Assembly (NCBI GenBank): GCA_035771165.1
Contig: JAWNZC010000102.1
Span: 271,501 to 335,500 of the forward strand
DNA: 64,000 nucleotides
Direction: 5' to 3'
From: Paragorgia papillata
Taxonomy: Eukaryota > Cnidaria > Anthozoa > Scleralcyonacea > Coralliidae
Under the pieces are notes generated by a model. That model ran no database searches and was not told the DNA's origin. It saw only the letters and a list, made by a program, of their open reading frames with translations. Below, piece after piece: positions 1-37,360 of this stretch (positions are counted from its first letter, which is position 1; each line of letters starts with the position of its first letter). Position numbers and translations under genes: made by a program.

Positions 1-31
1 TTTTGAACAATGATACGTCCTGGAACATTAG

Positions 32-144
32 TGTTTCTTTTTATAAAAGCTACGTATTTAAAAGCGCGGGAAATGAATGCTTAACAGGCTGTTAAGCATT
101 CATTTCCCGCGCTTTTAAATACGTAGTTTTTATAAAAAGAAACA
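32..144. mobile_element. Foldback/MITE hairpin
   Basis: Near-perfect inverted repeat centred near base 88. The left arm starts TGTTTCTTTTTATAAAA and the right arm ends TTTTATAAAAAGAAACA, with the inner part running through GCGCGGGAAATGAATGCTTAA. There is almost no loop. Family not recognised. Confidence 0.8.
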
Positions 145-867
145 TAATAACAGGTGTAAACATGAAACGAAACGAACAAGCTCAAAAGTAAGGTAAACGG
201 CAACATCTGAAGACACGAACGATGAGTTAAAAACAAATAAGATAAAGGGACTAGAAGCTATGTAATAAATGGCTTATGAAGGGAAACCTCGTGCAGGCAA
301 ATACTTCCCCCTGCAAACGGACCGCATACTCGGTTAATATAAGCTTTTAATAATGATTTCTATTAAAAGCTAATAAGCTTCAGGCGATTAAAAGAGGAAG
401 TACAAGATTCGACACATTCTGACATTTTAGTCCCGCCATTTTATTCGGAGAAACGCCAGACAATTTTATTCATGTCAGACCTAGGCACTATAAGGTTTAA
501 AAAAATCTGAAAATATTTTATGTATATATTTGGGAAACCATTCGGTATTTTAAAGTACCTATGAAACGAAAATTAAATTAAGTCTGTCTTATTTGAAAGA
601 ACACTTAAAATGACAGACTAACATATTTTGTTTGTCAGTTTGTTTGATGTGTAAATGTCGCACATGTGCACAATGACTTATCGCAGAATTAAGGTTATAT
701 ATCTTTGCTATTATCAAACATAATCAATTGAAAATTCTACGTGTTTGATGTTGTGAGAGACGGAGAAACACACCCACACGCTTCTTTCAAATTAATATCT
801 CAAGAACGAAGCAAGGAAACGAAAAACTGCAAAAGATGTTACTTTGTCATTTTAAGTATTCTTTCAA

Positions 868-1322
868 GTAATACCATGATCGCCTCGGATTCTTTTGTTC
901 TCCGAGGGAATGTAAACCTCGTATTTCCCTCATCGCTCAAGCAAGAGGGAAATTTATCCTTTGTCTTCTAATTTTCCCGTGCATGTTGATGAGGGAAAAT
1001 TAGAAGACAAAGAAATCTTTTGTCTTCTTCTAAATTTCCCGCTTGCATATATTTTCCCTCATCAACATGCACGGGAGAATTAGATGCAACTTCTCTGATC
1101 AACCGTGTAAATTTCCTGTCGGTAAGATTCTCAAAGTTTTCCTCGGCGATCATAATATTACAAACTAATAACATGACTTTTCGGGAAATTACTGATTAAA
1201 TTTCCCCTTTGCCTCGGGAAAATTTGTAAAACTCCTCGGGCCTGCGGCCCTCGGACTTTCACAAATCTTCCCTCGGCGGCGGGGAAATTTAATCCCTAAT
1301 GTCCCTCAAGTCATGTTATTAC
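868..1322. mobile_element. Inverted-repeat element nested in the older MITE
   Basis: The ends are GTAATACCATGA and TCATGTTATTAC. It contains a second strong inverted repeat (971-999 against 1051-1080, ATTTTCCC...GCATGTTGATGAGGG) and CCTCGG-rich DNA. It splits the right arm of the 550-1488 element. The exact target duplication is unclear. Confidence 0.55.
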
Positions 1323-1338
1323 TTATAATAAGACAGAC

Positions 1339-1464
1339 TTAGGCCCGTTCCAAACGCCGCTCTTCTCATGCGCCGAACCTAATGCAAATCAGCATAAACA
1401 AAGGATTTAGGTCATTATCATTAGGTTCGGCACATAAGAAGAGCGGCGTTTGGAACAGGCCTAA
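1339..1464. mobile_element. Short MITE nested in the older MITE
   Basis: Terminal inverted repeats of about 45 bp start TTAGGCCCGTTCCAAACGCC and end GGCGTTTGGAACAGGCCTAA, with a loop of about 35 bp. It lies within the AGAC/GTCT part of the 550-1488 element. Confidence 0.75.
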
Positions 1465-1639
1465 GTCTTCGTTTCATATAGGCACTTAAATATTCATGTA
1501 TCTTTATGGATTATAATAAATAATTTGTAGACTGTATAATTAATGCTTAACGAACAGTTAAATCAGCCGATTGACCGGGCTGCGTACACGCGACAAAATT
1601 TGTTTTTAATTCCCAAGTTCTGCTTGTTCATGTACAGTT

Positions 1640-2059
1640 CCAATCTCGTTCCCAGAGCCCACGTTCCCCACCCGGGAAACGAGAAACTCTGGGATAATCC
1701 GTTTCAAATCGTTACGTTATTGGCTGAATAGTGAGCATGAGTTGGTCTGAAGTGACCGGAAGTAGAATTAATAAAACCAAAATAACAAAGATGTCGGACG
1801 ACAAGACTCCAGTGAAGACGTTGCCGCGATCGATATCTTCGCCGTATGTGTGTAGATGTTGTAATTCGAGCTTCGCCAGCAACCCCATTGACTTGTTTAG
1901 GGAAAAGTCAGACAAGGAGAACATACTATCCGGATTCTGCTCGGATATTTACGCACGCGTACCTCAACCGGAATAACAAGAATCCTGTGATTTGAAACGG
2001 ATTATCCCAGAGTCTCTCGTTTCCCGGGTGGGGAACGTGGCCTCTGGGAACGAGATTGG
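1640..2059 (+). mobile_element. MITE with 70-bp inverted ends carrying a cysteine-rich coding fragment
   Basis: The left arm 1640-1710 and right arm 1989-2059 are complementary over about 70 bp (CCAATCTCGTTCCCAGAG ... CTCTGGGAACGAGATTGG). The interior holds an open frame, 1731-1976, with a CRCC motif, a following hydrophobic/acidic stretch and a later FCSDIY. This pattern resembles the N-terminal zinc-binding module of some animal zinc-finger proteins, but I cannot confirm the family. A one-ended relative lies at 28634-28729. Confidence 0.7.
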
Positions 2060-2543
2060 TTTAGTTCATATTTAAAACAATGAGACTTCGTGTCTTGCCA
2101 GAACTGATAAATTCCGCAATTAGCACAACAAGCAAGCTAGCCCGACTATCTCGTATTAAACCACGTTAAACACGAATGGAAATCATCTCGGCAAAACGGG
2201 CTAGCTCTCAGGGTATCTGGGCTGGTTCGCCTCCGTATAAACACCCCTTATGACCAAGCCAACAGAGCTTCCGGCTTGAGCTCAGTATCATGTACGTACT
2301 GTGAATGTAATTTCGCTTTCAGGTCGGTTTTGTACGTCAAATTTAACACGTGCATGTCCATACAATACTTTCTATATAGGCATTATATACGCAACTCGTA
2401 ATAAGGAAATTCATAAATTTGGTAATGAGGAACGTACTAATTTGCATCAGTTCTCAAGCGGGACTCGAAGTGACAACCGTCTGGTCGCCGTGAGACGCTG
2501 TATATAATGAATTCAAATCATATACCCAGTATAGCTGAACAGT
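2060..2543. other. No feature seen
   Basis: Unique-looking AT-rich DNA. The short frame at 2301-2507 has no recognisable protein features and no splice or neighbour support. Confidence 0.5.
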
Positions 2544-2690
2544 GAGAGTGAGCTCTTTACGGCAAACTATCAAACCGAGGTCTTGCTGTATTGACCGAAC
2601 GATAGCGAGGTTAATACGTTCAAGACCGAGGTTTGATATTTTGCATTTTTATACCGTAAAGACCTCACTCTCGCAGTAGTAGTTATACTA
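2544..2690. mobile_element. Dispersed inverted-repeat element (GAGAGTGAGGTCTTTACGG ends)
   Basis: The ends GAGAGTGAGCTCTTTACGG and CCGTAAAGACCTCACTCTC face each other. The inner CCGAGGTCTTGCTGTATTGACC and GGTTAATACGTTCAAGACC segments recur at 19360-19490, and a more diverged relative lies at 62640-62945. Confidence 0.65.
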
Positions 2691-2699
2691 TCATATTGA

Positions 2700-3440
2700 G
2701 CTATACTGCGGGACTCAGATGATTTGAACGTAGGTTGAATGTGTCTACAACCCACAACCATCTGATCACCATTCATGATCAGTGAGCAACTGAGACTCAG
2801 ATGATTTGAACGTATAGGTTGAATGTGTGCGTGTACAACCCACAACCTTCTGATCACCAGTGAGATGCTCTAACCATTGAGCTACTGAGACTCAGATGAT
2901 TTGAACGTAGGTTGAATATGTGTACAACCCACAACCTTCTGATCACCATTCACCAGTGGGATGCTCTAACCATTGAGCTACTGAGACTCAGATGATTTGA
3001 ACGTAGGTTGAATATGTGTACAACCCACAACCTTCTGATCACAAGTGAGATGCTCTAACCATTGAGCTACTGAGACTCAGATGATTTGAACGTAGGTTGA
3101 ATATGTGTACAACCCACAACCTTCCGATCACAAGTGAGATGCTCTAACCATTGAGCTACTGAGACTCGGATGATTTGAACGTAGGTTGAATATGTGTACA
3201 ACCCACAACTTTCTGATCACAAGTGAGATGCTCTAACCATTGAGCTACTGAGACTCAGATGATTTGAACGTAGGTTGAATATGTGTACAACCCACAACCT
3301 TCTGATCACAAGTGAGATGCTCTAACCATTGAGCTACTGAGACTCAGATGATTTGAACGTATAGGTTGAATGTGTGTACAACCCACAACTTTCTGATCGC
3401 CAGTGAGACGCTCTAACCATTGATCTACTGAGATTTGAAC
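2700..3440 (-). repeat. 89-bp tandem array derived from a tRNA-like SINE head
   Basis: About eight units of roughly 89 bp. Read on the minus strand each unit contains AGCTCAATGGTTAGAGCATC, a good pol III A-box/D-arm, then AAGGTTGTGGGTT, an 18-20 bp insertion and GTTCAAATCATC, a split B-box. Units differ by single bases and a few short indels. The tRNA-like part matches the SINE at 59416-59775. Confidence 0.75.
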
Positions 3441-4128
3441 GTAGGTTGAGTTCGATGTATAACATTATATACTGTTATGTATATGATGTAATATGTTGCT
3501 ACGTTGCTACATATAGGAGTAGTATAAGTGGTCGCTTACGAGGGTGGTCGTTCAACGCATGTTCAAATTAGAGAGTCCTGCTTCTTGACTCAGCTGGATT
3601 TTATCCCACATCTCATTTACATATGTCACGTTAAATTGGCGTATAATTATAAATGACTTGGAAAATTTTATATTAAACTACACGCAATGGACAATATACA
3701 AGGCGACATCAATTCGCCTAAAATTAACCACGAATCCGATCACGATTTATCATCTGACAATTTGTCACTGAGTCAAGATGTGATTAAATGTCATTAACTT
3801 CGAATATTGTGAAATGTTTATTGAATCTAATGTGAGTTTGTTCCGACAAGCGATATTAAAATAAGCGTTTATGTGGCTACGTTCATGTTGGCCGCATTTG
3901 TCCGCATGAGTTCTCAGTCGGCAACCTGCTGTCTTCGTTCCCAGTTTCCAATAAAACTCGGAATGTGAGAAGGAAGTGACTTGACCCCGACACAAGACCC
4001 GACTCGTCTAAAACTCACTGAGCTTCTGTCTATTTAACTGCTCGAACCGTCGCCATATTTCAGAACTGTCCTTCGAGATACAATATATCATTGCGTCTAA
4101 GGCGAGGAAGCCGTCGAGGGCTCAAGGA
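3441..4128 (+). other. 5' flank and probable leader of PI3K first exon A
   Basis: No repeat recognised. Stop codons lie in all frames before the ATG at 4129, so this is untranslated or promoter DNA. The start context AAGGAATGG is acceptable. I see no convincing TATA box, and the transcription start cannot be placed. Confidence 0.4.
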
Positions 4129-31129
<27,001 letters not shown>

Positions 31130-31203
31130 TTAGGCAAGGTAATGTGAGGTTGTGTGAAAAAAAATTATATTAATGTTAATGTACAATAATTATAAAATAA
31201 TGT

Positions 31204-31484
31204 TACTGTCGTGGCAATAGAAGTGTTCCTAAAATATTGTTGCAATACATTGCTCAAGTTGAACAATTCATTTCATAAGATTCATTGACAACTTGCTGTT
31301 TTGAATTATCTTTTGAGTTTGGTTGGTGTTTGGCAAATAATCCTGTTTCTTATTGGTTGTTTAAAAACCAGAAACCAATCAAATTCAAAACAGGAAGTTA
31401 GCAATAATTTTCATCAAATAAATTCATCAACTGAGGAGTATATTGCAACGATATTTTAGGAACGCTTCTATTGCCACGACAGTA
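31204..31484. mobile_element. Mariner-type MITE in the PI3K 3' flank
   Basis: Starts TACTGTCGTGGCAATAGAAG and ends CTTCTATTGCCACGACAGTA, with TA at both ends. Arms of about 45 bp. It begins 75 bp after the stop codon. A partial relative ends at 32057 (CTTCTATTGCCACGAGAGTA). Confidence 0.85.
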
Positions 31485-32640
31485 AATGTCGGACACCCAT
31501 CTTCCCCCCAATCCACCACGCTTTTCCCGTACAGTAGCTTTTCTCGTATTTATAGTCGTAAGTTTTTCACAATTAATCACAATTGTAGTGAACAAGACAG
31601 ACAAATGGTCGAAATTTTATCTTATCTCAATCACAAATGCATGCTATGGATTTTGAAAGAAACATGAAGGTCCTAATAAGAGTACTCGATTGTCAGTTAC
31701 CAGTTACGTCGTTTTAATGGCTCCCTTTGCTTTCATGTTCAAATATGGACAGTCATTTTCTATATCTAAAATAATTTCTAAGTCTTGTTGTCGTGGTGAT
31801 AGAATGGTTTCGTTTCATGAAATTCGTTGGACACAACCTGTTTTGAATTTGAATGGTTTTGAACAACCAATTTATAGGAAATAGGATTAGTCCGGTTTCA
31901 TTTCAAATAATTCGTTGGAAACTTCGTGTTTTGAATTTGATTGGTTTTTGAAGAACCAATAGGGAATGGGGTTAAAAGTCAAACACCAATCAGATTCAAA
32001 CTAGGAATAATTCAAACTAGGATTAATGAATCAACACTTCTATTGCCACGAGAGTACGAACGTTCACTTATTTTGACAGTATATATCTCATATCTCTTTC
32101 AATCGAATCAGTATTTAAAGATTCCCATTGTATTTTCATTATGAATTATTAATGAGTTAATGAGAAATATTAATTAATATTTGTGTAATTAACTTTTTGA
32201 CAGACATTTCAAAAAGATTTAATTTCAAATTAAATTAATTCAAGATTTATTTTCCATAGGATATTAATGCGAAAAGTACCTCAACGAATTTATGACAATT
32301 GACTTGCATTTATAATTTGTTCACGTTTGTTCTACTTAATGTAGCTTTTTTGTTTCTGAAAATTATGTCAAACATTTGTATAGACGAAAACTAATATTCA
32401 CAATAAATCTGTAGTCATTGCTCTGAAGTTTTGTTTACCAAGGTGGGTATATAACAACCGTTTGGTGATTTGGTTTTATTTTTGGGGAAGGAATTATTTA
32501 AAGATGTCAATACTTGGATACAAATTCGTTGTAATTTGAAAACAAATTTCACTAAAGGTAAAAACTAGCCAGTTGTTTACTTTAGATAAGAGATTAAATA
32601 TGAGTGATCGATCTTGTAGTGTTTATGGTAATTATGTAAA
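31485..32640. other. Probable 3' UTR/flank of PI3K, with a decayed MITE copy
   Basis: About 31790-32060 is a diverged copy of the 31204-31484 element. AATAAA at about 32402 is a possible poly(A) signal for PI3K; an earlier AATAAA lies inside the MITE near 31418. No coding region seen. Confidence 0.5.
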
Positions 32641-34640
32641 TGTATTGTCTATTGTGCATTGTCTATTGTCATTCATTTGCTAATTTTCATTCTGTTTTCA
32701 TTGTCTATTTATTGTCCATTCTCATTTATTTTCATTATCTATTTTCCATTGTTATCCATTATCTATTGTTTATTGTCCATTGTCTATTTTCCATTGTCAT
32801 TATCTGTTGTCCATTTTTTATTGTCCACTGTCTATTTTCATTGTCATTCATTATCCATTGCATGTCCATTGTATATTGTCCATTGTCTATTTTCCATTGT
32901 CATTCATCTATTGTCCATTGTCATTCATTTTCTATTTTTCATTGTCTATTTTCCGTTGTCATGCATTATTTACTCCATTGTCATTCATAATCTATTGTCC
33001 ATTGTTTATTAATTGTCCATTGTCATTCATTATCTATTGTCCATTGTCTATTTTCCATTGTCTATTTTCCATTGTCATTCATTTTCTATTGTCCATTGTC
33101 TATTTTCCGTTGTCATGCATTATTTAGTCCATTGTCATTCATAATCTATTGTCCATTGTTTATTGTCCATTGTCATTCATTATCTAATGTCCATTGTCTA
33201 TTTTCCATTGTCATTCATCTATTGTCCATTGTCATTCATTTTCTATTTTTCATTGTCTGTTTTCCATTGTCTATTGTACATTGTCATTTATTGTCCATTG
33301 TCATTTGTATATTGTCGTCGTTTGTCCATTGTCATTGTCCATTGTCGTTATCTATTGTGCATTGTCATTAATTATCCATTGTCTATTTTCCATTGTCATT
33401 CATTTATTGTCCATTGTTTATTTCCACTGTCATTCATTGTTAATTGTCCATTGTCATTCATTATCTATTGTCCATTGTTTATTTCCGTTGTCATTCATTA
33501 TCTATAGTCCATTGTCTATTTCCGTTGTCATTCATTATCTATTGTCCATTGTCTATTTCCATTGTCATTCATTATCTATTGTCCATTGTCTTTTTCCGTT
33601 GTCATTCATTATCTATTGTCCATCGTCTATTTTCCATTGTCATTCATTATCTATTGTCCATGTATTGTCATTCATTATCTATTGTCCATGTATTGTCATT
33701 CATTATCTAGTGTCCATTGTTTATTTCCGTTGTCATTCATTATCTATAGTCCATTGTCTATTTCCGTTGTCATTCATTATCTATTGTCCATCGTCTATTT
33801 CCCATTGTCATTCATTATCTATTGTCCATGTATTGTCCATTTTCCATTGTCATTCATTATCTATTGTCCATTGTCATTCACTATCTTATGTCCATTGTCA
33901 TTCACTATCTATTGTCCATTGTCTATTTTCCATTGTCATTCATCTATTGTCCATTGTCATTCATTATCTATTGTCCATTGTTTATTGTCTATTTCCGTTG
34001 TCACTCATTATCTATTGTCCATCGTCTATTTTCCATTGTCATTCATTATCTATTGTCCATCGTCTATTTTCCATTGTCATTCATTATCTATTGTCCATTG
34101 TCATTCACTATCTATTGTTCATTGTTTATTGTCTATTTTACATTGTCTATTTGCCATTGTCATTCATTATCTATTGTCCATCGTTTATTGTCCATTGTCA
34201 TTCATTTTCTATTTTTCATTGTCTATTGTGCATTGTCATTTACTGTCTATTTTCCATTGTCTATTGTCATTGTTTGTCCATTTTCCATTGTCATTATCTA
34301 TTGTGTATTGTCATTATCTATCTATTGTCTATTTTCCATTGATTATTGTGCGTTGTCTATTGTCATTCATTGTCTGTTTTCCATTGACTTTTGTGCATTG
34401 TCTGTCATTTGTCTATTGTCATTAATTGTTTGTCCATTTATTGTCCATTGTCTATTTCCCATTCATTATCTATTGTCCATTGTCTACTTGTCATTATCCA
34501 TTGTGCTTGTCTATAGTTTATTGTCCATTGTTCATTTTCTATTGTCTATTGTGTTGTGCACTTTCTATTGTGTATTGTTCATTGTCTATTATGTTTTTCT
34601 ATTGTTCATTGACAATTGTCTATTGTGTAATGTCTATTGT
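32640..34640. repeat. 2-kb minisatellite of ATTGTCCATTGTCTATT units
   Basis: Very long array built from CATTGT(C), TCTATT, TTCC and CATTCATTATCT words, with higher-order units of about 45-60 bp. The open frames in all three plus frames (up to 382 codons) are low-complexity artefacts. It lies between the 3' ends of PI3K and the minus-strand gene. Confidence 0.95.
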
Positions 34641-34675
34641 GTGCAAATTTCTGTGAAAAAATAAATCCAAAATAC

Positions 34676-34690
34676 TTTATTTTTAAATAA
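34676..34690 (-). terminator. Possible poly(A) signal of the minus-strand gene
   Basis: TTTATT on the plus strand (AATAAA on minus) near 34678, about 270 bp after the stop codon of the minus-strand gene and just before the minisatellite. Position only. Confidence 0.35.
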
Positions 34691-34951
34691 ATAACATTAA
34701 AACGATCGCTTTGTGCTTAAAAACTGTACAATTTCATTTACACTTGTTATTAGCTTCATAATAAATCGTTTCTTTTATAACATTTTCAATACTGGTCATT
34801 ACCAAACTATTTAAACGATAAAGAAAATGTGCTTAAAACGACCATAAAACTTTTTTTGGAATTTTAAAGCTTTGTGAAATTTATTTTACATTCATATTCT
34901 GAAATTCACGTTCATTTTTATTCTGTACAATATAGACAATCTTATCCAAAC

Positions 34952-36331
34952 TTAACCAGGGAGCATATTCCAAAACTGATTTTGCCTAAATAGTCTATTA
35001 TTTATGCTACTCAATGCATTTTCAAATTGATTTCGAACCTTCGATGCTTTCTTTTTCTGTCTTAGTTCCACCTTTAGTTGGTCCTTCTTGGCACTTGCAA
35101 ATAATTGTGTTTGACAGAAGGCCAGTTTTCTTGCTTTGTTTTTCACAATCTGTTCTCTGTTATTAAGGTGCAGTTTATTTCTCTTAAGGATACCATATGC
35201 CTTTAAGGAAGGTTTATCTTGCCTTCTCCATAATCCTGGGTCGATCATGAATGGAGTAAACTGTCGAAGGGAATTTCTTGGTCTTAAACGACGCTCTCGA
35301 AAGTGGGTTCGTCTGTAGAACCTATTAGCTTTGGATTTTTTCTTTCTCCTGTAAAGACCTCGCAGTTGGCGAAGTGATGGTTCCACAGGCACAATTGCCA
35401 CTTCTAATGATTGACATATGCTGTTTTGCCATTTGGGTCTCTTATCTTCAACAACAGTTGTACGACTCAACTCTTCCAGAAAAGATAAATCTTGTGTAAC
35501 ACTATCATCTGAGGCAACACTGCCAGAGACAGCACTACTAGGTGGAGTTAATTCCACATCACGAGTACTACAAGTACTGTTTGTCAGTGGTCTCACAAAA
35601 TCTGTTTTCACAGGGTTGGGACTTTCTTTCCAGCTGAACACCGGCTCTTCATTTTGCACTAGTGCATTGGTAGGAATTTCATCTTCACGGACATTCTCCA
35701 AGGTAGGTAGCTCTGAACCACTACTAAACCAAAAAGTATCTAGTGTATTCAACTTCTGCGGTGAGCAAATCATACTTGAATTTGATACAGTTTCAACCAT
35801 TAAGTCACACGACCTATATTGTTTGTCACTGATTATTCCTTTTGAGCCATTTAATAAGGGCTGATCTTCTGCGAATAAACTATTCGACTCTCCATCATGG
35901 TTGATCATATGCTGTTGTTGAAAGTCTAAGACATCCAAATCCAGTTGGTGTGGATCTTTTGGTTTAGGATTTGGAAACTTCTTCTTGTTGGAAATGGCAT
36001 CTTTTTTCAATTTACTGTCTTTACATACTACAAATAATTGTTCAACATTCCTTCTTTCCAAAAATATGGCAAGTTCTTTCTTGCCATAGTCAATGTGTGC
36101 AAGATTTGACTTCGTAGAACATTGCTTATTTGGAGCAGAAACTTTTTGTCTCCTTGTTCCTTTGCTATGATTATTAAAAGCAACCAGCTTAACACAGGCA
36201 TCATTTAGATCTGCATACTTGGCAGACTGCCCTTCAAGATTATAGTTGTCCCTATATTGAAAGAACTTGGCGTTTTGATACTCGTCATGAGAACAGGATG
36301 ATAATTTCATTGGAACAGCCAACTTGTATTT
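34952..36331 (-). CDS. Unrecognised basic protein, probable terminal coding exon
   Basis: An open frame of about 459 codons on the minus strand, ending at TAA. The first in-frame ATG is at 36310. A good acceptor (TTTCTCTTTTATCAAG) at 36332 suggests the exon begins at 36331 and that upstream exons exist to the right, which I could not find. The N-terminal two thirds are Ser/Asn/Asp-rich and low in hydrophobics. The C-terminal third is very basic (LYRRKKKSKANRFYRR, FRERRLRPRNSLRQFTP, LKAYGILKRNKLHLN), suggesting a nuclear, nucleic-acid or chromatin role by inference only. Codon use and composition look genuine, unlike the surrounding repeat frames. I do not recognise the family. Confidence 0.7.
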   Translation of the reverse strand, partial: KYKLAVPMKLSSCSHDEYQNAKFFQYRDNYNLEGQSAKYADLNDACVKLVAFNNHSKGTRRQKVSAPNKQCSTKSNLAHIDYGKKELAIFLERRNVEQLFVVCKDSKLKKDAISNKKKFPNPKPKDPHQLDLDVLDFQQQHMINHDGESNSLFAEDQPLLNGSKGIISDKQYRSCDLMVETVSNSSMICSPQKLNTLDTFWFSSGSELPTLENVREDEIPTNALVQNEEPVFSWKESPNPVKTDFVRPLTNSTCSTRDVELTPPSSAVSGSVASDDSVTQDLSFLEELSRTTVVEDKRPKWQNSICQSLEVAIVPVEPSLRQLRGLYRRKKKSKANRFYRRTHFRERRLRPRNSLRQFTPFMIDPGLWRRQDKPSLKAYGILKRNKLHLNNREQIVKNKARKLAFCQTQLFASAKKDQLKVELRQKKKASKVRNQFENALSSINNRLFRQNQFWNMLPG

Positions 36332-36399
36332 CTTGATAAAAGAGAAACATGCACAATTACTATTCAGTTTACTTTTCTCTTAATTTTAGAAAAACATGC

Positions 36400-37090
36400 A
36401 CAGCACACCTAAATGTTATGTCATATAAACACAGAATATATAAACAGTGTGTGTGTAAATATATTATATATGTATTAAAAATATAAATATTATAAATATA
36501 TTAATTTATATATAATTTTTAAATTTCAATACTTTGTTTAAATTTTATTTTATTTTTATAAACAATATGTTTCTTAAATATATTTTTTATAATTTTTAAT
36601 GAATTTTGACATACATATTAGATTCAGATCTTCATAAAAGGTAAGCAACTTAACCATAAATTAAATAAGGAAGCCAATTATTGAACTCCGTATTATCATT
36701 GGTACAGTATGGTAAGTACAGTAATTGACAAATCACAATAGTCTGGTCAACCTCTTACAATAATTGTTGATTATTATTCTCTGTTTGTAATTTGTAGTGC
36801 AGTGTATAGTATAATTATTTTTTTTACTATTCATGGGGACACTAGGCCGATACCATAAAATATAAAAATAGTTGTACACAGTAATGAGTAACTCGGGTAA
36901 ATGGGTTGGATTAGCATTCAAGCTGTAACAATCGAAAGTTCTATTATTCATGATGATGTTTTTCAGTTCAATTTGCAATTCCATTTTGTTCCAATCATTT
37001 GGTTGAAAAGCACTGATAATTTAATTGAAATAATCAAATTCAAAAAACATACTCGTAATCGAATTGTAAATCAATACAGCCCCATTTAGC
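36400..37090. other. AT-rich intergenic or intron DNA
   Basis: Strong AT richness (TATAAATATTATAAATATA at 36480-36500). No exon seen. Confidence 0.4.
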
Positions 37091-37104
37091 ATATAAGCTA
37101 GGTG

Positions 37105-37360
37105 GTATGTAATAGATAAAGCCCGAGAACAAAGCCCGATATACAGCCCTCGGACGCTTCGTGTCCTCGGGGCTGTATATCGCATACAGCCCAACGTTCG
37201 AGGGTTTTATCTGACTTATTTCATGATTGAGGAGGTTTTCCAACAAAGTTTTGTCTATTTTTTCCACCTTGGACAAAGATTTTCCTAGTTTTTTCTTCAT
37301 TTTTTATCTAATTAGTATTCATAGGGCTGTATGCTATATAGTATATACAGCCCGCGGGAC
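37105..37360. mobile_element. Dispersed repeat with GGGCTGTATAT / CCTCGGACGC words
   Basis: ATAAAGCCCGAGAACAAAGC and GTTCGAGGGTTTTAT are roughly inverted; GGGCTGTATATCGCATACAG and GGGCTGTATGCTATATAG recur. A related fragment lies at 21125-21195 (GAGGACGCGTAGCGTCCGAG). The minus frame through it has no known domain. Confidence 0.5.

Larger units (their letters stand above)
550..1488. mobile_element. MITE (AAGTCTGTCTTATTTGAAAG family), interrupted by two nested elements
   Basis: The outer ends are TTAAAGTACCTATGAAACG and CGTTTCATATAGGCACTTAA, roughly complementary. The inner arms match the copy at 20121-20870 and half-copies at 52812-52915 and 55098-55175. Two other inverted repeats (868-1322 and 1339-1464) sit inside its right half, so it is older than both. 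The short reading frame at 741-971 is part of the element, not a gene. Confidence 0.7.

Noticed and set aside
32659..34664. Overlapping Ser/Ile/His/Cys-rich frames up to 382 codons
   Set aside because: Product of the ATTGTC minisatellite. No domain, all three frames open.
37040..37300. Small minus-strand gene of 86 codons
   Set aside because: Overlaps a dispersed repeat and has no domain or splice support.
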